A stretch of 64,000 bases of DNA from Bacillota bacterium (GTDB taxonomy: Bacteria; Bacillota; Proteinivoracia; UBA4975; VEMY01). The position numbers and the translations under genes are program-made. Numbering within the stretch: position 1 is the first letter of the stretch; each line of letters starts with the position of its first letter. Location: NCBI GenBank assembly GCA_009711825.1, contig VEMY01000010.1, positions 1-64,000 on the forward strand. Direction: 5' to 3'. Shown here piece after piece: positions 34,093-42,886 of the stretch. The notes under the pieces were generated by a model. That model was given only the letters and a program-made list of their open reading frames with translations, had not been told where the DNA came from and ran no database searches.

Positions 34093-34110
34093 GTTATTCC
34101 CTCCTGCCTG

Positions 34111-35388
34111 TTAGGGCTTCTGCGCAAAAATATCCTCCACGCCAGCCTGGCGAACCCGGCGGGCAACTTCCGCGCGGTCTGTGATATACATATCCTTCTC
34201 CTGAAGGTGTTTAAACATTACAGCGCCGGAGAAAGTATATTTTTTTGTCATGCCTTCTTCGGTCTGCATTTGTTCGTTTACCCAGGCAATTGCTTCACCA
34301 ATCGCCAGGTCTCTGGGCACTTCAACCAGGTCTTTACCCATTACCTGACGCACGGCATTATGCCCGGCAATTGTTCCGGTGATTATCGCCTCAGTATGAC
34401 CAACCAACAGGCCGGCCTTTTCCCCGCCACAAAACAGGTTAGCTACCCCCTCAACCTGCATTGTATTTTTGCGAGGCGAAAGAGCCAAGTAACGCATCGA
34501 ATTGCCAACGCCACCTGAGTACGGATCTTCAAAACGTGCGTCCTCAAACCCAGGAATTTTCCGCAGCACTTCCAAAGGATAAAATGGACTCATCAATTTA
34601 GCGTGGCCCGTATCCAAAAGGATGATATTCTCTGCAAACTCAGATAACGCATATTGTTGACAGGCCTTAATCCCCAGCGAGCCCTCTTTACGCAATTCGG
34701 GGGGGATTGGTATTATTGCCACACCGGTGGAGTCCAAGCGGTCTACGATATCGGGAGCTAGGGAATCTTTATGCAGCTTGCAGGAACCGCTCATGGCGCC
34801 AATGCTGCCGTCCCCTTTCTTGCCCATCTTTTCTTTGACTCCGGCCTTGGCCGAAATCGATACCCGGCTGCCAAAGGTTGGACAGCGGTAGACGCACATT
34901 ACGCAGCCATTGCCGTATTTGGTGCAATTGGCCATGCCGCCGGCAGATCCCGTGGCTTCAATGTATATATCCGCTTCCATCTTACTGCCATCGTCTAATT
35001 GCACATGTTTAATTGTATCTCCGCTCATTTCCACATCTTTACCGCGGTTTACAAAATGCATCTTGACGCCGTACTCTTCCAAAAGACGACGGATCGCCGG
35101 CTCAATTTTTGAGACATCATAAAGCGACGCATGTTTGTGACCGGGGAATTCTATCTCCCGATGCCTAGATACCTGATCAGAGAGTTTGAACAAATCGCCG
35201 CCACCCATTGCAATTGACTCTTCGGTAGCAGTCCAACGACCGTTGTTGCGCATTATTCCGCCAACAAGGCCGGTTCCCAATAACATGTCGGTACGCTCAG
35301 CTAATTCAACTTCCGCGCCCAACTTAGCGGCAGCGATGGCAGCGGCTGTACCAGCCCAGCCACCACCGATTATGCCAACCTTAACCAT
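34111..35388 (-). CDS. Cassette B: FAD-dependent oxidoreductase with Cys cluster
   Basis: A 425-residue paralogue of the cassette A flavoprotein. It has the same GGGWAGTAAAIAAAKLGA dinucleotide fold, GTGLVGGIMRNNGRWTATEE segment, Cys cluster (CTKYGNGCVMCVYRC) and C-terminal FCGGEKAGLLVGHTEAI. I start at the second ATG (35388), seven bases after AGGAGG. That the cysteine spacing survives in both copies while surface loops diverge argues for a functional role such as a cluster or a redox pair. It is translated 12 bases after the PLP enzyme. Confidence 0.8.
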   Translation of the reverse strand: MVKVGIIGGGWAGTAAAIAAAKLGAEVELAERTDMLLGTGLVGGIMRNNGRWTATEESIAMGGGDLFKLSDQVSRHREIEFPGHKHASLYDVSKIEPAIRRLLEEYGVKMHFVNRGKDVEMSGDTIKHVQLDDGSKMEADIYIEATGSAGGMANCTKYGNGCVMCVYRCPTFGSRVSISAKAGVKEKMGKKGDGSIGAMSGSCKLHKDSLAPDIVDRLDSTGVAIIPIPPELRKEGSLGIKACQQYALSEFAENIILLDTGHAKLMSPFYPLEVLRKIPGFEDARFEDPYSGGVGNSMRYLALSPRKNTMQVEGVANLFCGGEKAGLLVGHTEAIITGTIAGHNAVRQVMGKDLVEVPRDLAIGEAIAWVNEQMQTEEGMTKKYTFSGAVMFKHLQEKDMYITDRAEVARRVRQAGVEDIFAQKP

Positions 35389-35400
35389 CATCCAACCTCC

Positions 35401-36858
35401 TTAGATTATGCCCGCATGCCGGGCGACAATTTCCATCAACCTGACCATGCCCCTAACGGCATAGCGGGCCCGTTCTTCTATCAACTGGCCATCGTCATCG
35501 GTGGTGCCCAGCCCCGGGGAAATATAGATATTGGCGTCATAGGCGATTGTTGGAATAATCCCCATTTGCGCCATACCGGTTTGCAGCAGGTGGGATCCGC
35601 CATACATATCCTCAATTGAGAATATTGGCATACCAAGCCCTTCCTTCCAAGTCTTTTCGTAATTAATCTCGACAGCGGTGGAATTGTAAGTCTTGGAAAT
35701 AATCAGACCCTTACCGATACGGGAATCAATTTGATCAAACTCCTCTTTAACGACTTTGTACAGGTCGTCAACAGGCTTGGTCAGAACTTCCGGACGCTCC
35801 TTGAGAGCCCGCAGTGCGGCAATTTGACCCAACAGTGCCTCTTTACCAGGATCCTGGGTCACATATGCTGCCTTACCGTAAGAGGCTGTGGTGCCCCACC
35901 GATCGCCATGCATACCAAGAGCGCGACGAATGGGAACCATATATTCTTCTTTGCCGATGATCAAGCCGCTGGTTGCTGATCCTGTTGCCTTATCCATGCT
36001 GTAAATGATTACATGGGAACCGGTTTTACGAATATCTGTGCCAACAAACGGCAACCCCCAGGCATTATCTGTGATATATGGCACATCAAACTCTTCCGCA
36101 ATCTGAGCAAGGTACTTCTGCAACAGTGGTATTCCTTCCTCATCATGCTCGCCATAACCATAGCCGGGCGTTTCATAGCCAAGGGATGTAAAGCCGGTGA
36201 GACAATGCGCATGCCGTTCCGCGACCATGGCAATTTTCTCAGCGGAAGCTTCAGCATCAACTTCTGTCAATAGTGGCACCGGCCAGTATTTTATACCGTG
36301 AACATCATATCTAGCACCTTCCAGCGGCACGATAATTGTGTCGGTATTGTTCTGGCGCTTGCCATAAAAACCAAGTTCGCCCGGTGTTGACCCCCGATCA
36401 GCAAGAATGTCTTTAAACCGACCCGGGAACGGACGGCCATATGAACCCTGGTGATGCAAATGTTTTTCATACGGGGCGATATAGCGAGCGCGGTAGTTGT
36501 CACCTCGCCCCTGCATTGGCGGCGTGAACAGAGTATCAAATGAAACCCAAATTCCCGCCTCACACGTATTTACCGGGCAGGCATCGTATTCGTCACCATA
36601 AACGGACTTCACCAAGTCTCTGATGTCGTCAACGAGCTTGGCCAGGGGGATAACTTCGGTGACTCCTTCTTCGATAAAATTTCGGATATCGTTGCGCAAA
36701 GGCGCCGGGCATCCGGAGATGGCGCCAGTCAAGCCAAACTTGCCCCTTAATTCCGATGGAACACCGATTTCATCTGCCGCCTTGCGCGCCTCTTCATAAA
36801 TTTTGGGGATGCTTTGCTGTAAATGTTTGTACATTTGAAACTTAAACTTATCCGCCAT
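35401..36858 (-). CDS. Cassette B: fold-type I PLP-dependent enzyme
   Basis: A 485-residue paralogue of the cassette A PLP enzyme. The TDNAWGLPF Asp and the YSMDKATGS lysine (about residue 290) are kept, as are TGAISGCPAPLRND, RGDNYRARYIAPYEKHLHHQGSYGRPFP and HGDRWGTTASYGKAAYVTQDPGKEAL. Near-complete conservation of the active-site segments suggests the same chemistry on the same or a very similar substrate. Start is the ATG at 36858 behind GAGGAGG. Second gene of cassette B. Confidence 0.8.
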   Translation of the reverse strand: MADKFKFQMYKHLQQSIPKIYEEARKAADEIGVPSELRGKFGLTGAISGCPAPLRNDIRNFIEEGVTEVIPLAKLVDDIRDLVKSVYGDEYDACPVNTCEAGIWVSFDTLFTPPMQGRGDNYRARYIAPYEKHLHHQGSYGRPFPGRFKDILADRGSTPGELGFYGKRQNNTDTIIVPLEGARYDVHGIKYWPVPLLTEVDAEASAEKIAMVAERHAHCLTGFTSLGYETPGYGYGEHDEEGIPLLQKYLAQIAEEFDVPYITDNAWGLPFVGTDIRKTGSHVIIYSMDKATGSATSGLIIGKEEYMVPIRRALGMHGDRWGTTASYGKAAYVTQDPGKEALLGQIAALRALKERPEVLTKPVDDLYKVVKEEFDQIDSRIGKGLIISKTYNSTAVEINYEKTWKEGLGMPIFSIEDMYGGSHLLQTGMAQMGIIPTIAYDANIYISPGLGTTDDDGQLIEERARYAVRGMVRLMEIVARHAGII

Positions 36859-36924
36859 TAACTTGGTAGCCTCCTCAGGAATAATTTTTCAAAGCCTACA
36901 GGTAGTATGCGTAACTCGAATTGC

Positions 36925-37353
36925 CTAATATTCACCCTGCTGAAAAACAACATCTGCTCCCAGCTCTAGTCCCAGTTCTTCGCCACTGATTCGCTCTCCA
37001 GAGACAATAATATTCAAGTGATTGGGCATATGCGTCTCATCGAAGCCGGATAACATTCCCACCTCTTTACCTGCAACCTTCAGGCGATCGCCAGTCACCA
37101 GAATCCCCGGCGCCGTAATCGCAAAAAAACCAAGATAAGCAATTGGATCAACCTTGTCTCCAGGCTGCGCTTGCTGGTCGGTAATAATTAATTCATGAAC
37201 TTCTCCAAGATTAACCGCCCTGGATTTTGGTTTAATTAACTGCAGCCCTCGTTGCGGATACTTTCCGCGCAGCACCACAACCAATTCGCCTTTCACATCT
37301 GTTTTCTCAGCATATGGATTCGCCTTAAACATTCCGCTTGCATAGGGATCCAT
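36925..37353 (-). CDS. Cassette B: unknown small beta-rich protein
   Basis: A 142-residue paralogue of the first protein of cassette A: VVVLRGKYPQRGLQLI, SRAV...VHELIITD, DPIAYLGF and GFDETHMPNHLNII are shared. I start at the ATG at 37353 with GGAGGTG upstream; an upstream in-frame start at 37398 lies in the terminator of spmB. First gene of cassette B. Only 29 bases separate it from that terminator's T-tract, leaving little space for a separate promoter. Confidence 0.72.
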   Translation of the reverse strand: MDPYASGMFKANPYAEKTDVKGELVVVLRGKYPQRGLQLIKPKSRAVNLGEVHELIITDQQAQPGDKVDPIAYLGFFAITAPGILVTGDRLKVAGKEVGMLSGFDETHMPNHLNIIVSGERISGEELGLELGADVVFQQGEY

Positions 37354-37382
37354 GCCAACACCTCCATGTTTAACTTTCCCAA

Positions 37383-37414
37383 CAAAAAAACCAGACATTC
37401 GTTAAAATGTCTGG
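37383..37414 (-). terminator. Terminator after spmB, just before cassette B
   Basis: Minus-strand hairpin CCAGACATT ... AATGTCTGG followed by seven T's. It ends the dacB-spmA-spmB transcript 29 bases before the cassette B start codon. Confidence 0.85.
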
Positions 37415-37462
37415 CGACCTGAATAGTTCGGATGGCCGGGGGTAAGGAAATTATTAATACCA

Positions 37463-37993
37463 TTATGCGAACATCAATTTACAAATGATTACGGCAGTTA
37501 TAAATCCTGCTAAATCTGATAACAAGCCCACAGTCAGGGCATACCTGGCCCTGCGAATACCTACCGAGCCAAAATAAACTGTTAAAATGTAAAAAGTTGT
37601 GTCGGTGCTACCCTGCATGGTGGAGGCGATCAGGCCCTGAAGCGAGTCGGGGCCGAATCTCTGCATTAACTCCGCTGTCATTCCCAGAGCGCCGCTGCCA
37701 GAAATCGGCCGCATTATTGCCAAGGGCAGCACATCTGAGGGGATACCAACGGTTTCGGTTGCAGGCCTTATTATGCCCACCAGAAGGTCGAAGGCCCCTG
37801 ATTCCCGGAATATTGCCAGAGCTACCAGCATCGCGACCAAAATCGGAATTAACTGCACAGCGATGGTGAACCCCTCTTTGCCACCTTCCACAAAAGTATC
37901 GAAGACATTTATTCTCCGCCAGGCGGCAAAGACCAAGACGATAAAAATAAACACCGGAATCGCCCATTGAGAGACCGCATTCAGGATCGCCAT
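37463..37993 (-). CDS. spmB: Spore maturation protein B
   Basis: A 176-residue membrane protein of the SpmB/nucleoside-transporter-gate family (GESG-like FRESGAFDLLVG, ISGSGALGMTAE, MQGSTDTTFYIL). With SpmA it is needed for full dehydration of the spore core in Bacillus. It has five or six hydrophobic segments. It follows spmA with a one-base overlap and ends the dacB-spmA-spmB operon. Start after AGGAGGAAA. Confidence 0.93.
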   Translation of the reverse strand: MAILNAVSQWAIPVFIFIVLVFAAWRRINVFDTFVEGGKEGFTIAVQLIPILVAMLVALAIFRESGAFDLLVGIIRPATETVGIPSDVLPLAIMRPISGSGALGMTAELMQRFGPDSLQGLIASTMQGSTDTTFYILTVYFGSVGIRRARYALTVGLLSDLAGFITAVIICKLMFA

Positions 37994-38580
37994 TACTGTT
38001 TCCTCCTGCTGATGGTACGGAAAATCTTATCAAAGGTAATTGCCACGAGCGTTGAACAGCCCGTAGCGATAATTGTCGTCACCACAATCCGTGTGGGTTC
38101 CACTGAGCCGGCGGCGGCCCGAAGCGCAATCACTGTCGTTGGAATTAAGGTTATGCTGGAGGTATTGAGCGCCAAAAAAGTGCACATTGCCGGCGACGCT
38201 GTATCTTTGTCCTGATTAAGCTCTTGGAGATGCTTCATCGCCTGAAGTCCCATTGGCGTAGCAGCGCTTCCCATTCCAAGAATATCCGCACTCATCGTCA
38301 TTAAGATTGAGCTCATTGCGGGATGTTCAGGCGGAACATCGGGAAACAAAAAGCGGGCAAAGGGCTTCATAATCCGGACCATTATCCTTAGGAGTCCCGA
38401 GCGCTCAATCACCTTCATAATCCCCAGCCAAAATGTCATTACGGCAATCAAGCCGATGGCCAGACTGACAGCTTTGTCGGCGGTATCGAGAATTACAGGC
38501 GTGATATCGCCTATATTGCCACTGATGGCGGCAACCAGAATTCCCGACAAGATAAAAAACAGCCAAAAGCGGTTAATCAT
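37993..38580 (-). CDS. spmA: Spore maturation protein A
   Basis: A 195-residue SpmA protein, membrane-embedded, with the gate-type pattern MTMSADILGMGSAATPMGLQAMKHL and FLALNTSSITLIPTTVIALR. It acts with SpmB in spore core dehydration. Overlaps the dacB stop by eight bases and spmB by one, so the three are co-translated. Confidence 0.93.
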   Translation of the reverse strand: MINRFWLFFILSGILVAAISGNIGDITPVILDTADKAVSLAIGLIAVMTFWLGIMKVIERSGLLRIMVRIMKPFARFLFPDVPPEHPAMSSILMTMSADILGMGSAATPMGLQAMKHLQELNQDKDTASPAMCTFLALNTSSITLIPTTVIALRAAAGSVEPTRIVVTTIIATGCSTLVAITFDKIFRTISRRKQ

Positions 38581-39715
38581 TTTGCCACCATCCCCGCAAC
38601 CAATTGGCTATACGGGCAAATAAGCCACTTCTGGCGTCAACATCTGCCGCCACCTGTAAATCTGCGCTCAACTCCCATTGGTTATCGATCAAAATATGTG
38701 CAGTCCCCACAACCTCGCCGACTGTTAGCGGGGCTTCTAGTCTCGCCGGCAGGTCTGGAATTACTTCATAATTAATCATTTCATTGGCGTAAACTGGAAA
38801 CGACACCTGCCGCGCCAGCTGCACCGGCACGCGGCGCTCAACGCCGCCCCTCACAGGCAGTACTGTCACAGTTTTGCCTGCGTCAATCACAGTCTTCATA
38901 TCAACTTTGTCAAATCCATAATTAAAAAGTTTCATTACGTCGGAATAAAGCGCCTGGGTGTCCATTACCACCGCAATTAATTCCATACCATCCTCTGCGG
39001 CAGCAGCCACCAGACACGCCCCGGCGGCTTCAGTCCAGCCGGTCTTTAAACCCAACGCCCGAGGATCCCGCTCCAACAATTTGTTGCTGTTATACATTAC
39101 CCGCGGCCGGCCAGTGGTCAGTTCGCGACTGACATAAGTTTCGGTGGCGCATATTTCCCGCAACACCGGATGTCTTAAGACCTCCCGGGCAAGAATCGCC
39201 AGATCATGGGCGCAGGAATAATGTTCCTCTGCGTCCAGTCCGTGGGGATTGGCGAAACTAGTGTCCTTCATTCCCAGTTCCCACGCTTTTCTGTTCATCA
39301 GCGCAGCGAACTGTCGCTCATCGCCCCCCACATGCCTGGCAATCGCCATAGCCGCATCATTTCCTGAACGCAGAATCAGTCCGTATAGTAGATCCTGCAT
39401 TGTCAGCTGTTCACCTGGCTCAAGATAGATTGAGCATCCCTCGATGCCCGTACTTTCGGGTTCAATCGTCACAATTTCATCCAATTCACTAAGCTCAAGC
39501 GCAACTATGGCTGTCATCAATTTGGTGGTGCTGGCTATCAAACTTTGTTCTCGGGAGTTTTTTTCGTATAGAACCCGTCCACTGGAGGCTTCCAACAAGA
39601 TAAAAGATTCAGAAACAATCGTATCAACACCGTCATCTGACTGCTCTGCCACTGCCACACCAGCGATTAATATTAATAGCAGGCTGATTAACAAGAGCTT
39701 GCCAATGGTTTTCAA
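38573..39715 (-). CDS. dacB: D-alanyl-D-alanine carboxypeptidase, sporulation type (DacB)
   Basis: A 380-residue serine peptidase S11 with a signal peptide (1-23), STTK at 62-65, SGND as the second motif and KTGWTEA as the third, and a C-terminal amphipathic anchor (ARIANWLRGWW). Its place at the head of spmA-spmB matches B. subtilis dacB, which loosens spore cortex crosslinks in the mother cell. The TTG at 39715 is preferred (GGGGGTGG upstream). CATACA just before the gene resembles a sigma-E -10, but I see no matching -35. Confidence 0.88.
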   Translation of the reverse strand: MKTIGKLLLISLLLILIAGVAVAEQSDDGVDTIVSESFILLEASSGRVLYEKNSREQSLIASTTKLMTAIVALELSELDEIVTIEPESTGIEGCSIYLEPGEQLTMQDLLYGLILRSGNDAAMAIARHVGGDERQFAALMNRKAWELGMKDTSFANPHGLDAEEHYSCAHDLAILAREVLRHPVLREICATETYVSRELTTGRPRVMYNSNKLLERDPRALGLKTGWTEAAGACLVAAAAEDGMELIAVVMDTQALYSDVMKLFNYGFDKVDMKTVIDAGKTVTVLPVRGGVERRVPVQLARQVSFPVYANEMINYEVIPDLPARLEAPLTVGEVVGTAHILIDNQWELSADLQVAADVDARSGLFARIANWLRGWWQND

Positions 39716-39770
39716 TCGTCCCACCCCCATCTGTATGTATATTCAAGGCGGGGAGTTGTTTATGAGGGCA

Positions 39771-39795
39771 ACAAAAAAACCCCCTAGGAAGGGGG
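39771..39795 (-). terminator. Terminator of gerW
   Basis: Minus-strand hairpin CCCCC-TTCCTA-GGGGG followed by seven T's, overlapping the gerW stop codon. Confidence 0.78.
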
Positions 39796-40260
39796 CATTG
39801 TCCGTTGCTGTAATTCGTTCCGCAGCTCTTCAATCTGCTTCTCTAATTTTTGCTGTTGAGCGCGCATCTGCTGCATGCCGCCCGAACTATCACCGCCATT
39901 GGCAACAGCGGACTGAACTTTTTCCATAACCTGGGGAACTAAATCAATCAGACGATCATAAAGCGCGCTATTGCTCACCGGCAAAAGACGCACTCCATTG
40001 CTTCCGACCACCAAAAACCCCACCGGCTGTACAGAAACGCCACCACCGCTGCCACCTCCAAATGGGAGATGGTGATTGTCACCAGCTTTATCAAACTCGC
40101 TGCCGCCGGCGGCGAACCCCAGACCCAACTTTGAAACAGGAATGATTACACTGCCCTCAGGTGTTTCTACGGCATCACCGATGACGGTGTTTACATCAAC
40201 CATTTCCTTGATACTTTCCATGGCAGTCTTCATCAATCCCTGAATTGGATGTTCTGACAT
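39784..40260 (-). CDS. ytfJ: GerW family sporulation protein (YtfJ)
   Basis: A 158-residue protein of the GerW/YtfJ family: IKEMVDVNTVIGDAVETPEGSVIIPVSKLGLGFAAGGSEF, a Gly-rich GGGSGGGVSVQPVGFLVV segment, and a coiled-coil C-terminus. GerW is a spore protein needed for normal germination in Bacillus. The ATG at 40260 follows GAAGGGGTG. Its 5' end overlaps the 3' end of the DUF2953 gene by 65 bases, a strong sign of coupling and a regular gene pair in spore formers. Confidence 0.92.
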   Translation of the reverse strand: MSEHPIQGLMKTAMESIKEMVDVNTVIGDAVETPEGSVIIPVSKLGLGFAAGGSEFDKAGDNHHLPFGGGSGGGVSVQPVGFLVVGSNGVRLLPVSNSALYDRLIDLVPQVMEKVQSAVANGGDSSGGMQQMRAQQQKLEKQIEELRNELQQRTMPPS

Positions 40261-40897
40261 CAGCTTCACCCCTTCGTTTTGTCAATAGTTTAACCTTTAC
40301 CACCATATAAATGCCAAATATCGCGGCAATTATAATATAGCCCACTGGAAAAACTAATATACAACTGACCACCGTTCGAAAGCGACTGGTGTTGAACATT
40401 GGCAGGACGCGGAGAACAGGGGTTTTTTTGAATTTGAGATATCTGCCAAGCATTCCAGATATCATACCTTTGGCTGACCAGACCACGCCAATTAGCTGCC
40501 CCAGTCGGGCGCTATCCCAGATGCCCAACTCTGTATGCCAGACAAAGCGCTCAATTTTTAAGAACACTCGGGAAAAACGTAAGTATTTGTCCAAAGGCGA
40601 TTTAAGATACTTAAAGTTGGCCGACATAAATAAGATATCACGGAGCGATAGTTTAAATGGAAACTTAATATTCTTTTTGCGGGCGCCTGCCTCCGCCTTG
40701 ACGGCAACACCGGATTTTTCAGTATGTATCACCGGCACCTGAAAACTGAAACTTCCCAGCCCCCACAGCCAGCTGATTCGCAGGGATAAAGAGTCTTCTG
40801 TCTTCCCCCGATGCCGGTAATCCAGCCAAACGTGCACCGGCGATACCAAAATCACTGGTATTATTATTGCCCACCAAACAACAAGGTACTGTTCCAT
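40196..40897 (-). CDS. DUF2953 protein (YtfI-like)
   Basis: A 233-residue membrane-associated protein with an N-terminal hydrophobic segment (about 1-24) and one near the C-terminus (about 175-200). DUF2953 proteins precede gerW/ytfJ in many spore formers. Function unknown; they may position or export GerW. Start is the ATG at 40897 after GGTGAGAG. Confidence 0.85.
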   Translation of the reverse strand: MEQYLVVWWAIIIPVILVSPVHVWLDYRHRGKTEDSLSLRISWLWGLGSFSFQVPVIHTEKSGVAVKAEAGARKKNIKFPFKLSLRDILFMSANFKYLKSPLDKYLRFSRVFLKIERFVWHTELGIWDSARLGQLIGVVWSAKGMISGMLGRYLKFKKTPVLRVLPMFNTSRFRTVVSCILVFPVGYIIIAAIFGIYMVVKVKLLTKRRGEADVRTSNSGIDEDCHGKYQGNG

Positions 40898-40943
40898 CAG
40901 CTCTCACCACCGGTTTAGTATGCCCCGGTGTGAAACTAAAATG

Positions 40944-40970
40944 CAAAAAATGGCAGACTTTGCTGCCATC
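40944..40970 (-). terminator. Terminator of scpB
   Basis: Minus-strand hairpin TGGCAG-CAAAGT-CTGCCA followed by TTTTTT, at the scpB stop. Confidence 0.82.
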
Positions 40971-41478
40971 AAGACTTCTCGCTTTTTGGTTCTGGTAAAT
41001 CAGCTAGATCAGTGATCCCAAAATGTCTGAGGAACTGATCGGTGGTGCCGTATAGAATCGGCCGGCCCGGTGTCTCCCTACGGCCAACCTCAGTGATTAA
41101 ATCATAGGATAAAAGGGTATGCAGCGCCTTCTCAACCTTGACACCACGGATCTCTTCAATCTCCGGGCGTGTAATCGGCTGGCGGTAGGCGATAATTGCT
41201 AAAGTCTCCAAGGTCGGGGACGACAGGCGCGACGGTCGCTGCCGGTCTAACAAACGTTCGATGTAGACATTATACAACGGACGTGTTACCAGCTGCACCT
41301 CGTCCTCCAAGCGCCGTAGTTCTATCCCCCGCTGGTCCAGTTCAGCCTCAAGCTGCTCCAGCCACTGATTTAGCTGCAGCGGTGTCGCCTCAAATACTTC
41401 ACAAAGTTTGTCTATACCTATGGGATCGCCACAACAAAAGAGCACAGCCTCCAAGGCGGCAACCATCTGTTTATCCAT
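40969..41478 (-). CDS. scpB: Segregation and condensation protein B
   Basis: A 169-residue winged-helix protein that, with ScpA and SMC, forms the chromosome-condensing complex. TLETLAIIAYRQPITRPEIEEIRGV is the family signature. The ATG at 41478 has AGAGGG six bases upstream and overlaps the scpA stop by eight bases. Confidence 0.95.
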   Translation of the reverse strand: MDKQMVAALEAVLFCCGDPIGIDKLCEVFEATPLQLNQWLEQLEAELDQRGIELRRLEDEVQLVTRPLYNVYIERLLDRQRPSRLSSPTLETLAIIAYRQPITRPEIEEIRGVKVEKALHTLLSYDLITEVGRRETPGRPILYGTTDQFLRHFGITDLADLPEPKSEKS

Positions 41479-42217
41479 TTGCATCCCTCTTCATCTCCAA
41501 AAGTATCGGTCCGAATAGTTTCTGCTGGCTAACAACAATTTCACCCATTCGCACCAGCTCCAGCATCGCTAAAAAAGTAACGATCCTGTCTTTAACCGCC
41601 ATACCCTTTGTAAGTTCCGCGTAATGAGCAGGTCCATGAGCCAGTTGCGCACGCAACGCCTCAATGCGTTCCGCCACTGGCATCCCCCGGGCGGGGAGTT
41701 CCCTTACTTCCTTCTTACCCTTTGTCAAGGCGCGGTTGTAGGCGGAAAACAGATTATCCAAAGAATGGGGTGCGAGCTGAGGGACTATAACCGCTACATC
41801 CGGCATCCCGGGTGGCCGGGCATGAACGCGGTAGCCACCACTAGCTTTTGCCTCCAGCACGACAGCCAGTTCTTTGAACCGCTTATACTCCATCAACCTG
41901 ACAATTAATTCTTCCCGGGGGTCGTCCTGCTGCTGCAGAGCCAGCTGCTCCCGCTCAACTCGGGGCAGAAGCGACCGAGATTTTAACTCCAATAGCCAGG
42001 CGGCAGTGTATATAAAATCACTGGCCAAATCAGGATCAAACTGCTGCAAAACTTTTAGGCTTTCCATGTATTTCTGGGTAATATCAGAGAGAACGATGTC
42101 TTTAATGTCAAGCTTGTCCCGTTCCAGCAGATGAATAAGCAACTCAAACGGCCCCTCAAAAGCAGCCTGTTGAACTTGAAAGCCACTGGCTGCGGGTTGC
42201 AAATTGAATGCTTTCAC
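41471..42217 (-). CDS. scpA: Segregation and condensation protein A
   Basis: A 248-residue kleisin bridging the SMC heads. The N-terminal FEGPFELLIHLLERDKLDIKDI and LELKSRSLLPR mark the family; the C-terminal winged helix ends the protein. I choose the GTG at 42217 (GGGGTG six bases upstream) over the GTG at 42226. The site-2 protease gene ends seven bases before it. Confidence 0.95.
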   Translation of the reverse strand: MKAFNLQPAASGFQVQQAAFEGPFELLIHLLERDKLDIKDIVLSDITQKYMESLKVLQQFDPDLASDFIYTAAWLLELKSRSLLPRVEREQLALQQQDDPREELIVRLMEYKRFKELAVVLEAKASGGYRVHARPPGMPDVAVIVPQLAPHSLDNLFSAYNRALTKGKKEVRELPARGMPVAERIEALRAQLAHGPAHYAELTKGMAVKDRIVTFLAMLELVRMGEIVVSQQKLFGPILLEMKRDANG

Positions 42218-42222
42218 AGCCC

Positions 42223-42885
42223 TCACCCCAAAAACGGTAGAACAAGATATTGGGAAAATGTGAAAACCAGGCTCATTAAAAAGTTAGCCGCTGGAATCAG
42301 GAAAAATGTGTGGGCCCGGGTGATCAGCACCAACATCAGAATTAAAAATCCATACTGTTCCAACTGGGCAAACTGGTACGCATACCGCGGGGGCAGCACA
42401 CTGGCAAGTATCTTCGACCCGTCAAGGGGAGGAATTGGCAAAAGATTAAATAAACCCAAGAAAACATTATATATCAGGAAATAGTCAAAAAAGCGCCACA
42501 AGTGGAAACTGGCCGGCCCAAATAAGTTGAAAAGTGGATGGGCAAGGGTCCAGCCGACACCGGCCACAAAGGCAAAAAAGAAATTGGTCAGCGGTCCGGC
42601 CACGGCCACCAACAGCATTCCCCGCCGGCGGTCACCCCGGAAGTACATGGGGTTCACGGGCACCGGCTTTGCCCAGCCAAAACGAACCAAGATTAACATT
42701 ATCAGCCCAAGTGGGTCGATATGGGTAATAGGGTTTAAAGTCAGGCGGCCGTTTGCCCGGGGCGTAGGGTCCCCCAGCATATCCGCTACCTTGCCATGGG
42801 CATATTCATGAAATGTAATTGTCAATAACAATGCCGGCGCCAGGTAAATCGCGTCGTTCAGCAGACTAGTCAAATTGTTGAACAT
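42223..42885 (-). CDS. Site-2 protease family protein (M50)
   Basis: A 220-residue zinc metalloprotease with five or six membrane segments. HEYAH (about residues 26-30) supplies two zinc ligands and NLLPIPPLDG the third. It lacks a PDZ domain, like the YwhC type common in Firmicutes next to scpAB. Substrate unknown. Starts after AGGGGGAGT. Confidence 0.92.
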   Translation of the reverse strand: MFNNLTSLLNDAIYLAPALLLTITFHEYAHGKVADMLGDPTPRANGRLTLNPITHIDPLGLIMLILVRFGWAKPVPVNPMYFRGDRRRGMLLVAVAGPLTNFFFAFVAGVGWTLAHPLFNLFGPASFHLWRFFDYFLIYNVFLGLFNLLPIPPLDGSKILASVLPPRYAYQFAQLEQYGFLILMLVLITRAHTFFLIPAANFLMSLVFTFSQYLVLPFLG

Positions 42886-42886
42886 T

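Noticed and set aside
31402-37353. Recent tandem duplication or transposon-borne copy
   Set aside because: The two cassettes differ at many positions and no terminal repeats or transposase are visible, so an old duplication or separate acquisition is more likely.
38573-39715. Sigma-E promoter for dacB-spmAB
   Set aside because: CATACA is present near 39725-39735 on the minus strand, but I could not find a matching -35 at the right distance.
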